Shown here: positions 9,026-17,456 of the stretch, one piece after another
Layout of the letters: every line of letters begins with the position of its first letter
Position numbering within the stretch: the stretch's first letter is position 1
Assembly: GCA_003129525.1 (NCBI GenBank)
Contig: CP029329.1
Coordinates: forward strand, 4,028,001-4,092,000
DNA from: Clostridium beijerinckii
GTDB lineage: Bacteria > Bacillota > Clostridia > Clostridiales > Clostridiaceae
Direction of reading: 5' to 3'
DNA length: 64,000 bases
The notes under the pieces: model-generated
Seen by the model: only the letters and a program-made list of their open reading frames with translations
The model's database searches: none
Told to the model about the DNA's origin: nothing
Made by a program: the position numbers and the translations under genes

Positions 9026-9349
9026 TTATTTACAAATACATTTTGTTTTATCCTTGCAAATACATTCTTCAGTTTCTGTTACAATATTCATTAAAAATAA
9101 ACTTAACTTATTACAATTGTTAACATTCAAATAATAATAACTCCAAAGTCCTTCCTTTCTAGCCTCTACAAGTCCAGACTCAATTAATACTTTCATATGA
9201 TGTGAAAGTGTTGGTTGCGTAAAATCAAAATGATTTAAAATATCACATGCACACTTTTCGCCACAAGATAATATATCAATTATTTTTAGTCTACTTGCAT
9301 CAGATAATGCTTTAAATATTTTTGCATTTTCTTCATAATTCATCTTCAT
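9026..9349 (-). CDS. arsR: ArsR/SmtB-family arsenic-responsive repressor
   Basis: A 107-residue winged-helix protein. Residues 29-38 (S-C-G-E-K-C-A-C-D-I-L) contain the metal-sensing C-x-C-D-L-type motif at the start of the DNA-contact helix (C33 and C35, with C29 nearby). The recognition helix T-Q-P-T-L-S-H-H-M-K-V-L follows, typical for ArsR. The tail is Cys-rich (E-C-I-C-K-D-K-T-K-C-I-C-K), which could add thiolate ligands. First ATG at 9349 has AGAGG six bases upstream; ATG 9343 is possible. It is the first gene of the ars operon and should repress its own promoter until As(III) or Sb(III) binds. Confidence 0.95.
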   Translation of the reverse strand: MKMNYEENAKIFKALSDASRLKIIDILSCGEKCACDILNHFDFTQPTLSHHMKVLIESGLVEARKEGLWSYYYLNVNNCNKLSLFLMNIVTETEECICKDKTKCICK

Positions 9350-9364
9350 TCAGAACCTCTCTAT

Positions 9365-9413
9365 ATAGATATTCATCTATTTATAATATAGAACAATACC
9401 TATATATTGTCAA
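9365..9413 (-). promoter_or_regulatory. ars operon promoter with candidate ArsR operator
   Basis: On the minus strand TTGACA (9413-9408), a 17-base spacer and TATATT (9390-9385) form a near-consensus sigma-A promoter. Just downstream, ATAGAT-GAAT-ATCTAT (9380-9365) is a perfect 6-4-6 inverted repeat with the ATTCAT core seen in SmtB/ArsR-type operators. Repressor there would cover the start point. Confidence 0.75.
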
Positions 9414-9780
9414 TATTATTGTTGTTTTAAAAGAGTTTTTATCATCACTATATACATATATATCTATTTATATACTCATTTTATGCAAAAATTTAATTAT
9501 TGCCACAAAATAGTATTATGAAAATATTCTAATGACTATACATCGTTTCAAAATTTTCCAAACAAAAAACAAACCCCAAATAACTAAGTCGTTTGCTTTT
9601 ATATTATTTGTATGTTAAATCTTTAGATAGCTCTTTTTTACGATAAATACTTTTTTAATTTCTTCTGCAATAATTGTTAATTTAGCCATCCAAATATTAT
9701 TTGCATTGAATTTGTCAACTTATAAAGTTATGGCACTGACCTCTTTATGAGGTAAATACTACCGATTTACTATGAAATGA

Positions 9781-9809
9781 TTGAAATTAGTCGTAAAAAG
9801 TGTTATGCT
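9781..9809 (+). promoter_or_regulatory. Candidate promoter of the ABC-F leader
   Basis: TTGAAA (9781-9786), a 17-base spacer and TATGCT (9804-9809) give a plausible sigma-A promoter. Transcription would start near 9816, leaving a leader of about 127 bases before the ABC-F start codon. Confidence 0.5.
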
Positions 9810-9849
9810 ATCAACATTGAAAGAAAACAGAATATCATTACTATATAGT

Positions 9850-9914
9850 CTTCCCAATTGCAAAATTGCGATTGGGAAGATTATATATTGAAGAGCTTAT
9901 TTTTATAGGCTCTT
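9850..9914 (+). promoter_or_regulatory. Attenuator-like leader: two hairpins upstream of ABC-F gene
   Basis: Hairpin 1 (9850-9879) is CTTCCCAATTGCA and TGCGATTGGGAAG around AAAT, 13 pairs. Hairpin 2 (9891-9914) pairs AAGAGC with GCTCTT and is followed by TT-C, resembling a weak intrinsic terminator. Resistance ABC-F genes in Firmicutes are often induced by ribosome-stalling attenuation in such leaders. An in-frame ORF of 28 codons (ATG 9805 to TGA 9889-9891) spans hairpin 1. However, its ATG overlaps the predicted -10, so the leader-peptide idea depends on which promoter is used. Confidence 0.5.
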
Positions 9915-9942
9915 TTCAAATGATTAAAAGAGAGGTAATAAT

Positions 9943-11682
9943 ATGATAAAAATTGATAACTTATCCTACTCATTTCCGCAAAAAGACCTATATAATAATA
10001 TTTCTTTTACTTTAGAAAATGATCAACATTGTGCTTTTATAGGAACAAGTGGTAGTGGAAAAAGTACACTTATAGATATAATTATGGATCCAGAAAAATA
10101 TATGTTCGATGGTAAATTAGAGATGGATCCAAGTTGTAGAATTGGATATGTAAGTCAGTTCTCACAACTAGACAAAACAAAGGAAACTACAGTTTTCGAA
10201 TATATAGGGGAAGAATTTATTAAGCTGCAAAATGAAATAACATCTATTTGTGCTGAAATGGAAACTTCTTCAGATATTGATACTTTACTAGAAAAGTACC
10301 AACAAGCTTTAGATTCACTTGATGCAATTGGTGGTGATGATTTCGAAAGCATCCTTAACAAGAAACTAAATCTTGCAAACTTAGATAACCTTAAAGATCT
10401 TATGGTATCTGAACTTAGTGGTGGACAATTCAAGCTTATTCAAGTAATTAAGGAAATGCTTAATAGTCCAGACTTAATGATTATGGATGAACCAGATGTA
10501 TTTTTAGACTTTGAAAATCTTAATTCTCTTAAAAATCTAATTAATTCTCACAAGGGAATATTGTTAGTTATTACCCACAACAGATATCTGTTGAATCATT
10601 GTTTTAATAAAATTATTCATCTTGAGAACATGGAGCTTCAAGAATTTGATGGAAGATATATTGATTATAACTTCACATTACTTCAAACTAAAATTGAGTT
10701 GCAAGAACTTGCTATTGCTGATGATGATGAAATTGAGAGAAACGAACGCATAATCAAGAGACTAAGAGATAGAGCAGAAGTTTCAGGTGAAACTGCTGCT
10801 GGAAGATATCTAAAAGGTAAAATGAAATTTCTAGAAAGGTTAGAAGCTCGTAGAATAAAAACACCTTTTGTTGAAATTAAGCAGCCTTATATCCGTTTAA
10901 CTACTATTAATGCTATAGAAGAAAAAATAGCATTAAAAGTTAATGATTACAGTGCTGGGTTTGATGAGATACTTTTAGAAAATGTTAACTTTGAGATTAA
11001 ATCTAATGATAAAGTAGCTATTATTGGGTTAAACGGTACTGGAAAAACAACCTTGCTCAAAGATATCTTTAAAAATAATCATCCTGCTATTGAAATAGAT
11101 CCTGACATTGAAGTAGCTTATTTATCACAAATTCAAGGCGAGATATTAAATGAGTCTAATACAATACTTGAAGAATTCCTAGATGCAGGATTTAAAACTT
11201 ATGAAGAGGTTGAATCCTACATTTCAAACTATGATTTTGATGAAGAATTAATTAACCAAAAGATTGAATCTCTATCTGGTGGAGAGAAAAATATACTTCA
11301 ATTAATCAAAATTTCTGCAAGCAAAGCAAATATGCTGCTTCTTGATGAACCAACAAGTCATTTAGATACATATTCACAAATGGCCCTTGAAAAAGCCATA
11401 GAAAAATATAACGGTGCAATTTTAATGGTATCACATGATTACTATTCTATAATAAATTGTGTAGATTATGTTTTACTTATTGAAGATAAAACAATCAGAA
11501 AAATGAACATGAAAAAATTTAAAAAGATGATTTATGCCAAATACTTTGATAAAGACTATTTACAAATTGAACAAAAGAAAATGGAATTGGAAATGAAAAT
11601 AGCCATATGTCTCAGAAATACTGATTTTGAACGTGCAAAAACTTTATCTGAAGAGTTAGAATCGCTGATTAAGTTATTTTAA
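9943..11682 (+). CDS. ABC-F family ATPase, probable ribosome-protection (antibiotic resistance) type
   Basis: The 579-residue soluble protein has two ABC domains and no membrane segment. Walker A motifs are G-T-S-G-S-G-K-S-T and G-L-N-G-T-G-K-T-T; signatures are L-S-G-G-Q and L-S-G-G-E; Walker B boxes are M-I-M-D-E-P-D and L-L-D-E-P-T-S-H-L-D. The two domains are joined by a charged helical linker of the P-site-tRNA interaction type (E-R-N-E-R-I-I-K-R-L-R-D-R). ABC-F proteins bind the ribosomal E site; some displace lincosamides, pleuromutilins or streptogramins. The attenuator-like leader favours a drug-inducible resistance role, but housekeeping members exist and no drug can be assigned from sequence alone. 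ATG 9943 follows AGAGAGG. Confidence 0.85.
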   Translation: MIKIDNLSYSFPQKDLYNNISFTLENDQHCAFIGTSGSGKSTLIDIIMDPEKYMFDGKLEMDPSCRIGYVSQFSQLDKTKETTVFEYIGEEFIKLQNEITSICAEMETSSDIDTLLEKYQQALDSLDAIGGDDFESILNKKLNLANLDNLKDLMVSELSGGQFKLIQVIKEMLNSPDLMIMDEPDVFLDFENLNSLKNLINSHKGILLVITHNRYLLNHCFNKIIHLENMELQEFDGRYIDYNFTLLQTKIELQELAIADDDEIERNERIIKRLRDRAEVSGETAAGRYLKGKMKFLERLEARRIKTPFVEIKQPYIRLTTINAIEEKIALKVNDYSAGFDEILLENVNFEIKSNDKVAIIGLNGTGKTTLLKDIFKNNHPAIEIDPDIEVAYLSQIQGEILNESNTILEEFLDAGFKTYEEVESYISNYDFDEELINQKIESLSGGEKNILQLIKISASKANMLLLDEPTSHLDTYSQMALEKAIEKYNGAILMVSHDYYSIINCVDYVLLIEDKTIRKMNMKKFKKMIYAKYFDKDYLQIEQKKMELEMKIAICLRNTDFERAKTLSEELESLIKLF

Positions 11683-11804
11683 ATCTTAGCAAGCACCACA
11701 GAGGTCCAGTGATTGCTAGCTAAAAGTACTAATTTATAGTTATTTGTTATTTTAATATCCTTTTTAGGTATGGTTAACAGGTAGAATTATAATAATCCTC
11801 ACAC

Positions 11805-11850
11805 AAAAACAGTGTGAATTTCAATTAAACGAAATTCACACTGTTTTTTT
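11805..11850. terminator. Bidirectional terminator between ABC-F and MaoC genes
   Basis: AAAAACAGTGTGAATTTC pairs perfectly with GAAATTCACACTGTTTTT across an 8-base loop, with runs of T on the plus strand and of A before the stem (T on the minus strand). It separates convergent genes. A weaker inverted repeat (TTAGCAA...TTGCTAGCTAA) lies just upstream at about 11686-11722. Confidence 0.85.
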
Positions 11851-11861
11851 AAAGCTTGTCT

Positions 11862-12278
11862 TTATTTTGGTGGCATTATAGTTGCTACACCTTTAAGTAC
11901 TTCAATACCATTTTGATTTTTGCATATGGTATTTAGTTTTATTCTATTCTTTTCATCAAACTTCTCAATTACCTCTACCTCAGCTTTAATTGTATCTCCT
12001 ATCCTTACTGGAGCCATAAATTTGAGCTCTTGTCCAAGATAAATAGAATCTGCTCCTGGCAATTGCATACCTATTACTGCAGAAACTAAACCAGCTGTTA
12101 ACATACCGTGAGCAATTCTGCCCTGAAACATTGTTTTTTCTGCTTCAACTTGATTTATATGCGCTGGATTCAGATCTCCTGTTATACCAGCATATAAATA
12201 CACATCTGTTTCTGTAATAGTTTTTTGAAAGGATGCTTTATCACCAATATTTATTTCCTTTATAGTTAAGCCCTTCAT
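11862..12278 (-). CDS. MaoC-like (R)-specific enoyl-CoA hydratase
   Basis: The 138-residue single hot-dog domain has the hydratase-2 motif A-G-I-T-G-D-L-N-P-A-H (Asp35, Asn37, His40) and the following R-I-A-H-G-M helix. PhaJ-type enzymes interconvert (R)-3-hydroxyacyl-CoA and trans-2-enoyl-CoA. It is the distal gene of the CoA-transferase/permease/hydratase set. If the imported acid is (R)-3-hydroxybutyrate, activation to the CoA ester and dehydration here would give crotonyl-CoA, which enters the clostridial butyrate route. The substrate is inferred. ATG follows GGAGG. Confidence 0.85.
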   Translation of the reverse strand: MKGLTIKEINIGDKASFQKTITETDVYLYAGITGDLNPAHINQVEAEKTMFQGRIAHGMLTAGLVSAVIGMQLPGADSIYLGQELKFMAPVRIGDTIKAEVEVIEKFDEKNRIKLNTICKNQNGIEVLKGVATIMPPK

Positions 12279-12348
12279 TAGTAATTCCTCCTTATTTACG
12301 CTATATCTAATTTTACTAACAATATTTACATTTTGTTTTATATTTTAA

Positions 12349-13743
12349 TTAAACGAAGTGTAAAATACTTTGTAATGCTATGAGTATAAAAACTGTTCCT
12401 GTTTTAATACAAGTAATCACGAAAATATCCTTATATGATTGTTTATGAGTTAATCCTGCAATTCCGAGTAATGTAATAACCGCACCATTGTGAGGTAATG
12501 TGTCCATTCCACCTGATGCCATTGCAGCAACACGATGAAGCAATTGTGTATCTACACCAGCACTATTTGCCCAAGCTAAATACTGCTTACCAAATGTGTC
12601 GAGTGCTATACTCATTCCACCGGATGCAGAACCTGTAACTCCAGAAAGAACGTTCACTGAAACTGCTTCCGAAAGTAGTGGACTACCATTTGGATTAATA
12701 TTTGTTAAAGCGTGAGCTATAGATTGAAATCCTGGTAGAGTTTTTATAACATTACCAAAACCTACTTCTGATGCTGTATTCATAACAGCTAAGAGTGATC
12801 CAATAGCACCAGCATTAATTGCTGTTGCCATGTTACCTTTCATACGCCTTGGATTAATAGCAACGGCAAGAACAATACCAAATACAAGTGCAATCATAAG
12901 CGCCCAGTTATTCATTGAACCAACAACACCTGCTTCAGGAATGTTGTAAGGCGCTTTAGTAACCCATGATGTAATATCCCATTTAGGGAATATTACTTTT
13001 TGTAAAACTAAAGTTACTGCAAGTACAGATGCTAGTGGTAATACTGATATAAATGGATTTGGTAAACTATTGTCTTCAACAATTACAGGTTCTTGAGTAT
13101 GATTTGTTCCATACCCTTCTCCCTTTGCTTGAGCTTTACGTTTACACCATTCTAAGTACGATACACCACAAACTAAAACAATAATAGCGCCTAGTGTTCC
13201 AAATACTGGAGCAGCATAAAGGTCTGTGTTAAAAAATTTCATTGGTATAGAATTTTGAATCTGAGGTGTTCCTGGAAGTGCATCCATAGTAAATGTAAAA
13301 GCACCTACAGCGATAGTCGCTGGAACAAGTCTTTTTGGTATATCTGCTTCTTTAAATATTGAAGCTGCAAATGGGTAAACAGCAAATGCTACAACAAAAA
13401 GGCTAACTCCACCATAAGTTAAGATAGAAGCTGCTAAAATTACAGATAACATAGCACGTTTTTTACCTAACTTTTCTACTATGTATTTTGCAATAGATTT
13501 TGCTGCACCAGATTGCTCCATAACCTTACCAAATACAGCACCTAGCAAGAAGAATGGAAAGTAAACTTTTACATAGTTGCCTAAGTTAGGTAGAAATATT
13601 TCTGTATACGTTGGCATAATTGCCATTCCAGAAAATATTGCTGCGGCTATTGCAAATATAGGTGCGAAAATAATAACTGAGAACCCCTTATAAGCCATAA
13701 ACATTAAAAGTGCTAAACTTATTAAAATTCCTACAACTGCCAT
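12349..13743 (-). CDS. GntP-family permease (probable short-chain hydroxy acid uptake)
   Basis: This is a 464-residue membrane protein with about 12-14 hydrophobic segments. Family-like features include Y-F-P-F-F-L-L-G-A-V-F-G-K, the T-F-T-M-D-A-L-P-G-T-P-Q loop, and late segments S-G-S-A-S-G-G-M-S and G-G-M-D-T-L-P-H-N-G-A. The last resembles GntP/citrate-type permeases that take gluconate, hydroxybutyrate or other small acids. It sits between a CoA-transferase and a MaoC hydratase, so a short-chain organic acid substrate is more likely than a sugar acid. ATG 13743 has ACGGAGG upstream. The 76-bp gap from the CoA-transferase suggests co-transcription from the sigma54 promoter. Confidence 0.8.
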   Translation of the reverse strand: MAVVGILISLALLMFMAYKGFSVIIFAPIFAIAAAIFSGMAIMPTYTEIFLPNLGNYVKVYFPFFLLGAVFGKVMEQSGAAKSIAKYIVEKLGKKRAMLSVILAASILTYGGVSLFVVAFAVYPFAASIFKEADIPKRLVPATIAVGAFTFTMDALPGTPQIQNSIPMKFFNTDLYAAPVFGTLGAIIVLVCGVSYLEWCKRKAQAKGEGYGTNHTQEPVIVEDNSLPNPFISVLPLASVLAVTLVLQKVIFPKWDITSWVTKAPYNIPEAGVVGSMNNWALMIALVFGIVLAVAINPRRMKGNMATAINAGAIGSLLAVMNTASEVGFGNVIKTLPGFQSIAHALTNINPNGSPLLSEAVSVNVLSGVTGSASGGMSIALDTFGKQYLAWANSAGVDTQLLHRVAAMASGGMDTLPHNGAVITLLGIAGLTHKQSYKDIFVITCIKTGTVFILIALQSILHFV

Positions 13744-13819
13744 ATATAAAACCTCCGTTATTTTATTATTTTTATTTTAAACTATTTATCCGTCTCTTCT
13801 TTTTATTTATATTTGTATA

Positions 13820-15364
13820 TTACTTTAAGTTCATAGGCTTATCCTCAAAAATTCTTTCGTCCATTATCTTCAAATTACCTGAGATTATTGGTTTGAAATT
13901 CATTTGATCAAGAATATCCTCTTGTAAATCTACTCCTGGCGCGATTTCTTCCAAGATTATTCCATCACTTAACAGTCTAAAAACTGCTCTTTCAGTTATA
14001 TAAAGTACTGGTTGATTAACGTCTCTCGCGTAATCTCCACTGAATGTAATCTGTTCAACAGTCTTAATAAATTTCTTTGATTCCCCCTCATTTTCTATTA
14101 CTAACTTACCATCAGTGACACTAATTTTAAGTCCTCCTGCTGTAAAGGTTCCGCAGAATACTACCTTCTTTGCATTTTGAGTAATATTTATAAAACCTCC
14201 GCAACCTGCTATTTTAGGACCAAATTTACTTACGTTTATATTACCTGTTTCGTCGCATTGAGCAAGTCCTAAAAATGCTATATCTAATCCACCTCCATCA
14301 TAAAAATCAAATTGGGAAGATTGATCTATAATGCTCTCTGGATTTATGGCAGCTCCAAAACTTAAGCCTCCTGCCGGAATTCCACCAATCGGACCAGACT
14401 CAATAGTTAACATAATGGTATCTCCTATGCCTTCTTCATTTGCTACCATTGAAATTCCTTCTGGCATACCTATGCCTAGATTGGTTACTGCATTTGGTAT
14501 AAGCTCCATTGCACAGCGCCTTGCTATTATTTTTCGTTCATCCATAGGTAAACATTTAATAGAATTTATTGGCATTCTAATTTGTCCGCTAAAAGCCGGG
14601 TTAAATTGTTCAGAGTATGTCTGCATGTGATCTTCATTATTTGCTACAACTATTGCATCTACAAGTATTCCAGGAATTTTTACTAGCCTTGGATCTAACG
14701 TTCCTTTTGATACTATCTTTTCAACCTGAAGAATAACTTTTCCACCGGAGTTTTTTGCCGCCTGTGCCATAGCAAGTCCATCAAGAGTTGCAGCCTCCTT
14801 CTGAAGAGTTGCATTTCCATCTTCATCTGCATAGGTAGCTCTAAGTATAGATACATTTATAGGAAAAGCTTTGTAGTAAAGATACTCCATACCGTCAATT
14901 TCAATTACTTTTACAATATCTTCAGTAGTACATTTATTTAATCTTCCTCCTTCAACTCTTGGGTCTACAAAGGTTTTTAAACCAACACGAGTAATAGTCC
15001 CTGGTTTACCAGCTGCAATATCCCTATAAAGGCTTGATATTACTCCTTGTGGAAGATTATAAGCTCTTATCTTATTTTCAATTGCTAGCTTTTGAATCTT
15101 AGGTGCTAATCCCCAATGTCCTCCTATTACATTTGAAATAAGACCTTCCTGACCTAAATGGTTTAACCCTTTTTCTTTTCCATCTCCTTGCCCAGCTGCA
15201 TAAACAAGATTTAAGTTGTTAGGTCTACCCTGCTTAAGGTAAGTTTCTTTAAGTTTCTTAGATATTCCCTCAGGATGTCCAACTCCTACAAATCCACCAA
15301 ATGCTACAGTGTCTCCGTTTTCGATTAACGAGATTGCTTGTTCAACGGACATTATCTTGTTCAT
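13820..15364 (-). CDS. Acyl-CoA:acetate/3-ketoacid CoA-transferase (fused alpha-beta)
   Basis: At 514 residues, both subunits of a family I CoA-transferase are joined in one chain, as in propionate CoA-transferase (Pct) and YdiF. The N-terminal half carries F-G-G-F-V-G-V-G-H and G-G-H-W-G-L-A. The C-terminal half holds G-I-G-M-P-E-G and the catalytic glutamate E322 in I-E-S-G-P-I-G-G. Such enzymes move CoA from acetyl-CoA or butyryl-CoA to a free acid through a glutamyl-CoA thioester. The first gene downstream of the -24/-12 promoter at 15452-15468, it probably activates the acid brought in by the neighbouring permease. Confidence 0.92.
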   Translation of the reverse strand: MNKIMSVEQAISLIENGDTVAFGGFVGVGHPEGISKKLKETYLKQGRPNNLNLVYAAGQGDGKEKGLNHLGQEGLISNVIGGHWGLAPKIQKLAIENKIRAYNLPQGVISSLYRDIAAGKPGTITRVGLKTFVDPRVEGGRLNKCTTEDIVKVIEIDGMEYLYYKAFPINVSILRATYADEDGNATLQKEAATLDGLAMAQAAKNSGGKVILQVEKIVSKGTLDPRLVKIPGILVDAIVVANNEDHMQTYSEQFNPAFSGQIRMPINSIKCLPMDERKIIARRCAMELIPNAVTNLGIGMPEGISMVANEEGIGDTIMLTIESGPIGGIPAGGLSFGAAINPESIIDQSSQFDFYDGGGLDIAFLGLAQCDETGNINVSKFGPKIAGCGGFINITQNAKKVVFCGTFTAGGLKISVTDGKLVIENEGESKKFIKTVEQITFSGDYARDVNQPVLYITERAVFRLLSDGIILEEIAPGVDLQEDILDQMNFKPIISGNLKIMDERIFEDKPMNLK

Positions 15365-15451
15365 ATTTTGTCCTCCTTTTTATATTTTTACATACTCCAT
15401 TAAGCAAGAGCGTAATATTTATTTATGAGTTCGTTTACACTTATTTATATA

Positions 15452-15468
15452 AGCAATAACCATGCCAA
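15452..15468 (-). promoter_or_regulatory. Sigma54 (-24/-12) promoter of the CoA-transferase operon
   Basis: On the minus strand TTGGCATG-GTTA-TTGCT matches the YTGGCACG-N4-TTGCW consensus with the invariant GG and GC ten bases apart. It is about 85 bp upstream of the CoA-transferase start and next to a gene for a sigma54 activator, so the assignment is strong. Confidence 0.88.
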
Positions 15469-15547
15469 AGTTTTGACCAGAAAATTAACGTAAAACCACG
15501 TTTTTTTCTCTCTTCATTTATGAAAAAATTCTTAATCGCAAGAACTT

Positions 15548-15609
15548 CTGTACGTTTTAGCGCACACTTTTTAAGTAAACATTTACATATTGTATGTATT
15601 TCCGTACAG
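15548..15609 (-). promoter_or_regulatory. Candidate activator-binding dyads upstream of the sigma54 promoter
   Basis: About 80-155 bp upstream of the -24/-12 element, TACATA-TTG-TATGTA (15584-15598) is a perfect short dyad. CTGTACG (15548-15554) and CGTACAG (15603-15609) form a wider inverted pair. Position fits enhancer sites for the adjacent activator; which one is used is unknown. Confidence 0.45.
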
Positions 15610-15627
15610 TAAACTAAGTAAAAAAAA

Positions 15628-15655
15628 ATAGTTGTTCGCAATTGCGAACAACTAT
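15628..15655 (-). terminator. Perfect 28-bp palindrome, terminator of the sigma54 activator gene
   Basis: ATAGTTGTTCGCAA and TTGCGAACAACTAT are exact reverse complements with no loop. The stop codon of the activator lies in it, and on the minus strand it is followed by a run of nine T. It should act as a terminator, though such a perfect dyad might also bind a regulator. Confidence 0.7.
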
Positions 15656-17376
15656 ATATGTATTTTATACTTTTCTATTTTTTCATATAAACTAGTACGT
15701 CCTATATCAAGAATTTTTGCTGCTTTTGTTTTGTTTCCACCTGAAGCTCTGATAGCAAGAATAATAGCATTTTTTTCACTCTCTTCAAGAATATCTTTAA
15801 GCCTTTTAGGAATAATTGAAGCTTTTTTACCAGTGATTTCTTTTGGTAAATCATCAGCATCAATGATTTCACTATCTTCCATAATATTAATGGCCCGTTC
15901 TAAAATATTCTCTAGTTCCCTTACGTTACCTTTCCATTCATAGGTTTTAAGATAATATTCAGCCTCCTTTGAGATTCCTGTAACTTTCTTCTCCAAATCA
16001 ACTGAAAGCTTTTTAATTAAATGATTAGAAATAAGTATTATATCATTCCCCCTTTCTCTTAAAGGAGGAATTTCAATTGTTACAACATTAAGCCTATAAT
16101 ATAAATCTTCACGGAATTTACCTTCCGAGACCATTTTTTCAAGATTCCTGTTAGTTGCAGCAATTATTCTTATATTAATCTTTTTGCTGGCTACACTACC
16201 GACCTTTTCAACTTCCCTTTCTTGAATAACTCTTAAGAGTTTCACCTGCATATGAAGAGGCATGTCTCCAATTTCATCTAAAAATATTGTGCCCTCATTT
16301 GCGATTTCAAATTTTCCCATCTTCCCCTCTTTTTTCGCACCTGTAAAAGCTCCTGCTTCATAACCAAACAATTCTGACTCGAGTAAATCGCTTGGAATTG
16401 CTGCACAATTAATTTTAACAAAAGGTCCTTCATGGCGGTTACTTTCAGAATGTATAGCATGAGCAAATATTTCCTTACCCGTACCACTTTCCCCTAAAAT
16501 AAGTACATTAGAGCTGGTATGAGCAGCCTTTTCAACTATAGCTTTAGCCAAAACAATCGAATCACTTTCACCTATAATATTTTTAAGAGAATACTTAGCT
16601 GTATTGAATTCTCTAAGCTTTGATTTGTAAGTTGCCAATTCCTTTTCTATAATACTTATTCTTTTGTAAAGACTGTTTAGTTCTTTTAAATTCCTAAATA
16701 GTACCTTTCCTACTACCCCAATAATCTCACCATTTTTAATTATTGGTATTCTTGATGCTATCATATAGCTTCCCTTAATCTTATGAAGCTCCGCCACTTC
16801 TTCTCTACCTGTTTCAAGTACTATTGGCATTCTGGTATTCTCGATGACTTCAGTTACGTGCTTGCCAATGGCATCCTTCCTGGCTATTCCCAAAAATTCC
16901 GTATACGCCTTGCTAATCATGGTAATTATTCCTTGCTTATCAATTATAACCATTCCATCATAAGCAGTTTCAATTACAGTGTTTAATATTTCACTGCTAT
17001 TTCTCTCTTTATCAAGTTTATGAATCAACTCACCATGGTTTGTTACATTGCTGAAAATTAAAATTGATCCTGCTACACCTTTATCATCGTGAAAAGGTAT
17101 GATACTTAATATTAAATTTAAATTATTAATTATTATAGGCTTTTTAAGCTCTTCTTTTTTAGTGGATAAAAAGCAAGATAATTTAGAATTATGTATTAAT
17201 TCATTAACATCCTTGCCCAAGCTATCTTTGCTATCTATTCTAAAAAGAATACTTGCAGCTTTATTAACAAAAGATATCTTATTATTACAATCAACTGTGA
17301 TTATTTCATTAAATACATTATTTAATATTATTTTGAATTCATTAAAATAGCTTGAAAATAATGCTCCCTTGTCCAT
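15652..17376 (-). CDS. PAS-containing sigma54-dependent transcriptional activator
   Basis: The 574-residue protein has two PAS-like sensor regions (about residues 10-100 and 125-215) and a AAA+ domain from about 255. The AAA+ domain shows Walker A G-E-S-G-T-G-K-E, the sigma54-contact loop G-A-F-T-G-A and Walker B T-I-F-L-D-E-I-G-D. A Fis-type helix-turn-helix closes the protein (K-A-A-K-I-L-D-I-G-R-T-S-L-Y). There is no receiver domain, so it senses a ligand or redox state directly. It most likely drives the -24/-12 promoter just downstream in the same orientation, controlling CoA-transferase, permease and hydratase. The first PAS could bind the acid or its CoA ester; that is speculation. Confidence 0.92.
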   Translation of the reverse strand: MDKGALFSSYFNEFKIILNNVFNEIITVDCNNKISFVNKAASILFRIDSKDSLGKDVNELIHNSKLSCFLSTKKEELKKPIIINNLNLILSIIPFHDDKGVAGSILIFSNVTNHGELIHKLDKERNSSEILNTVIETAYDGMVIIDKQGIITMISKAYTEFLGIARKDAIGKHVTEVIENTRMPIVLETGREEVAELHKIKGSYMIASRIPIIKNGEIIGVVGKVLFRNLKELNSLYKRISIIEKELATYKSKLREFNTAKYSLKNIIGESDSIVLAKAIVEKAAHTSSNVLILGESGTGKEIFAHAIHSESNRHEGPFVKINCAAIPSDLLESELFGYEAGAFTGAKKEGKMGKFEIANEGTIFLDEIGDMPLHMQVKLLRVIQEREVEKVGSVASKKINIRIIAATNRNLEKMVSEGKFREDLYYRLNVVTIEIPPLRERGNDIILISNHLIKKLSVDLEKKVTGISKEAEYYLKTYEWKGNVRELENILERAINIMEDSEIIDADDLPKEITGKKASIIPKRLKDILEESEKNAIILAIRASGGNKTKAAKILDIGRTSLYEKIEKYKIHI

Positions 17377-17456
17377 GTAGTAGTACCTTCTTTCTCTTAA
17401 GTTTTATGCTTTTAAAAAGTTTGCTAAAAATATAAAATAATTATATACCAGTATTA

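Noticed and set aside
9805..9891. 28-codon leader ORF before the ABC-F gene as a definite gene
   Set aside because: Its ATG overlaps the best -10 element and has no clear ribosome site, so it is kept only as an alternative within the leader description.
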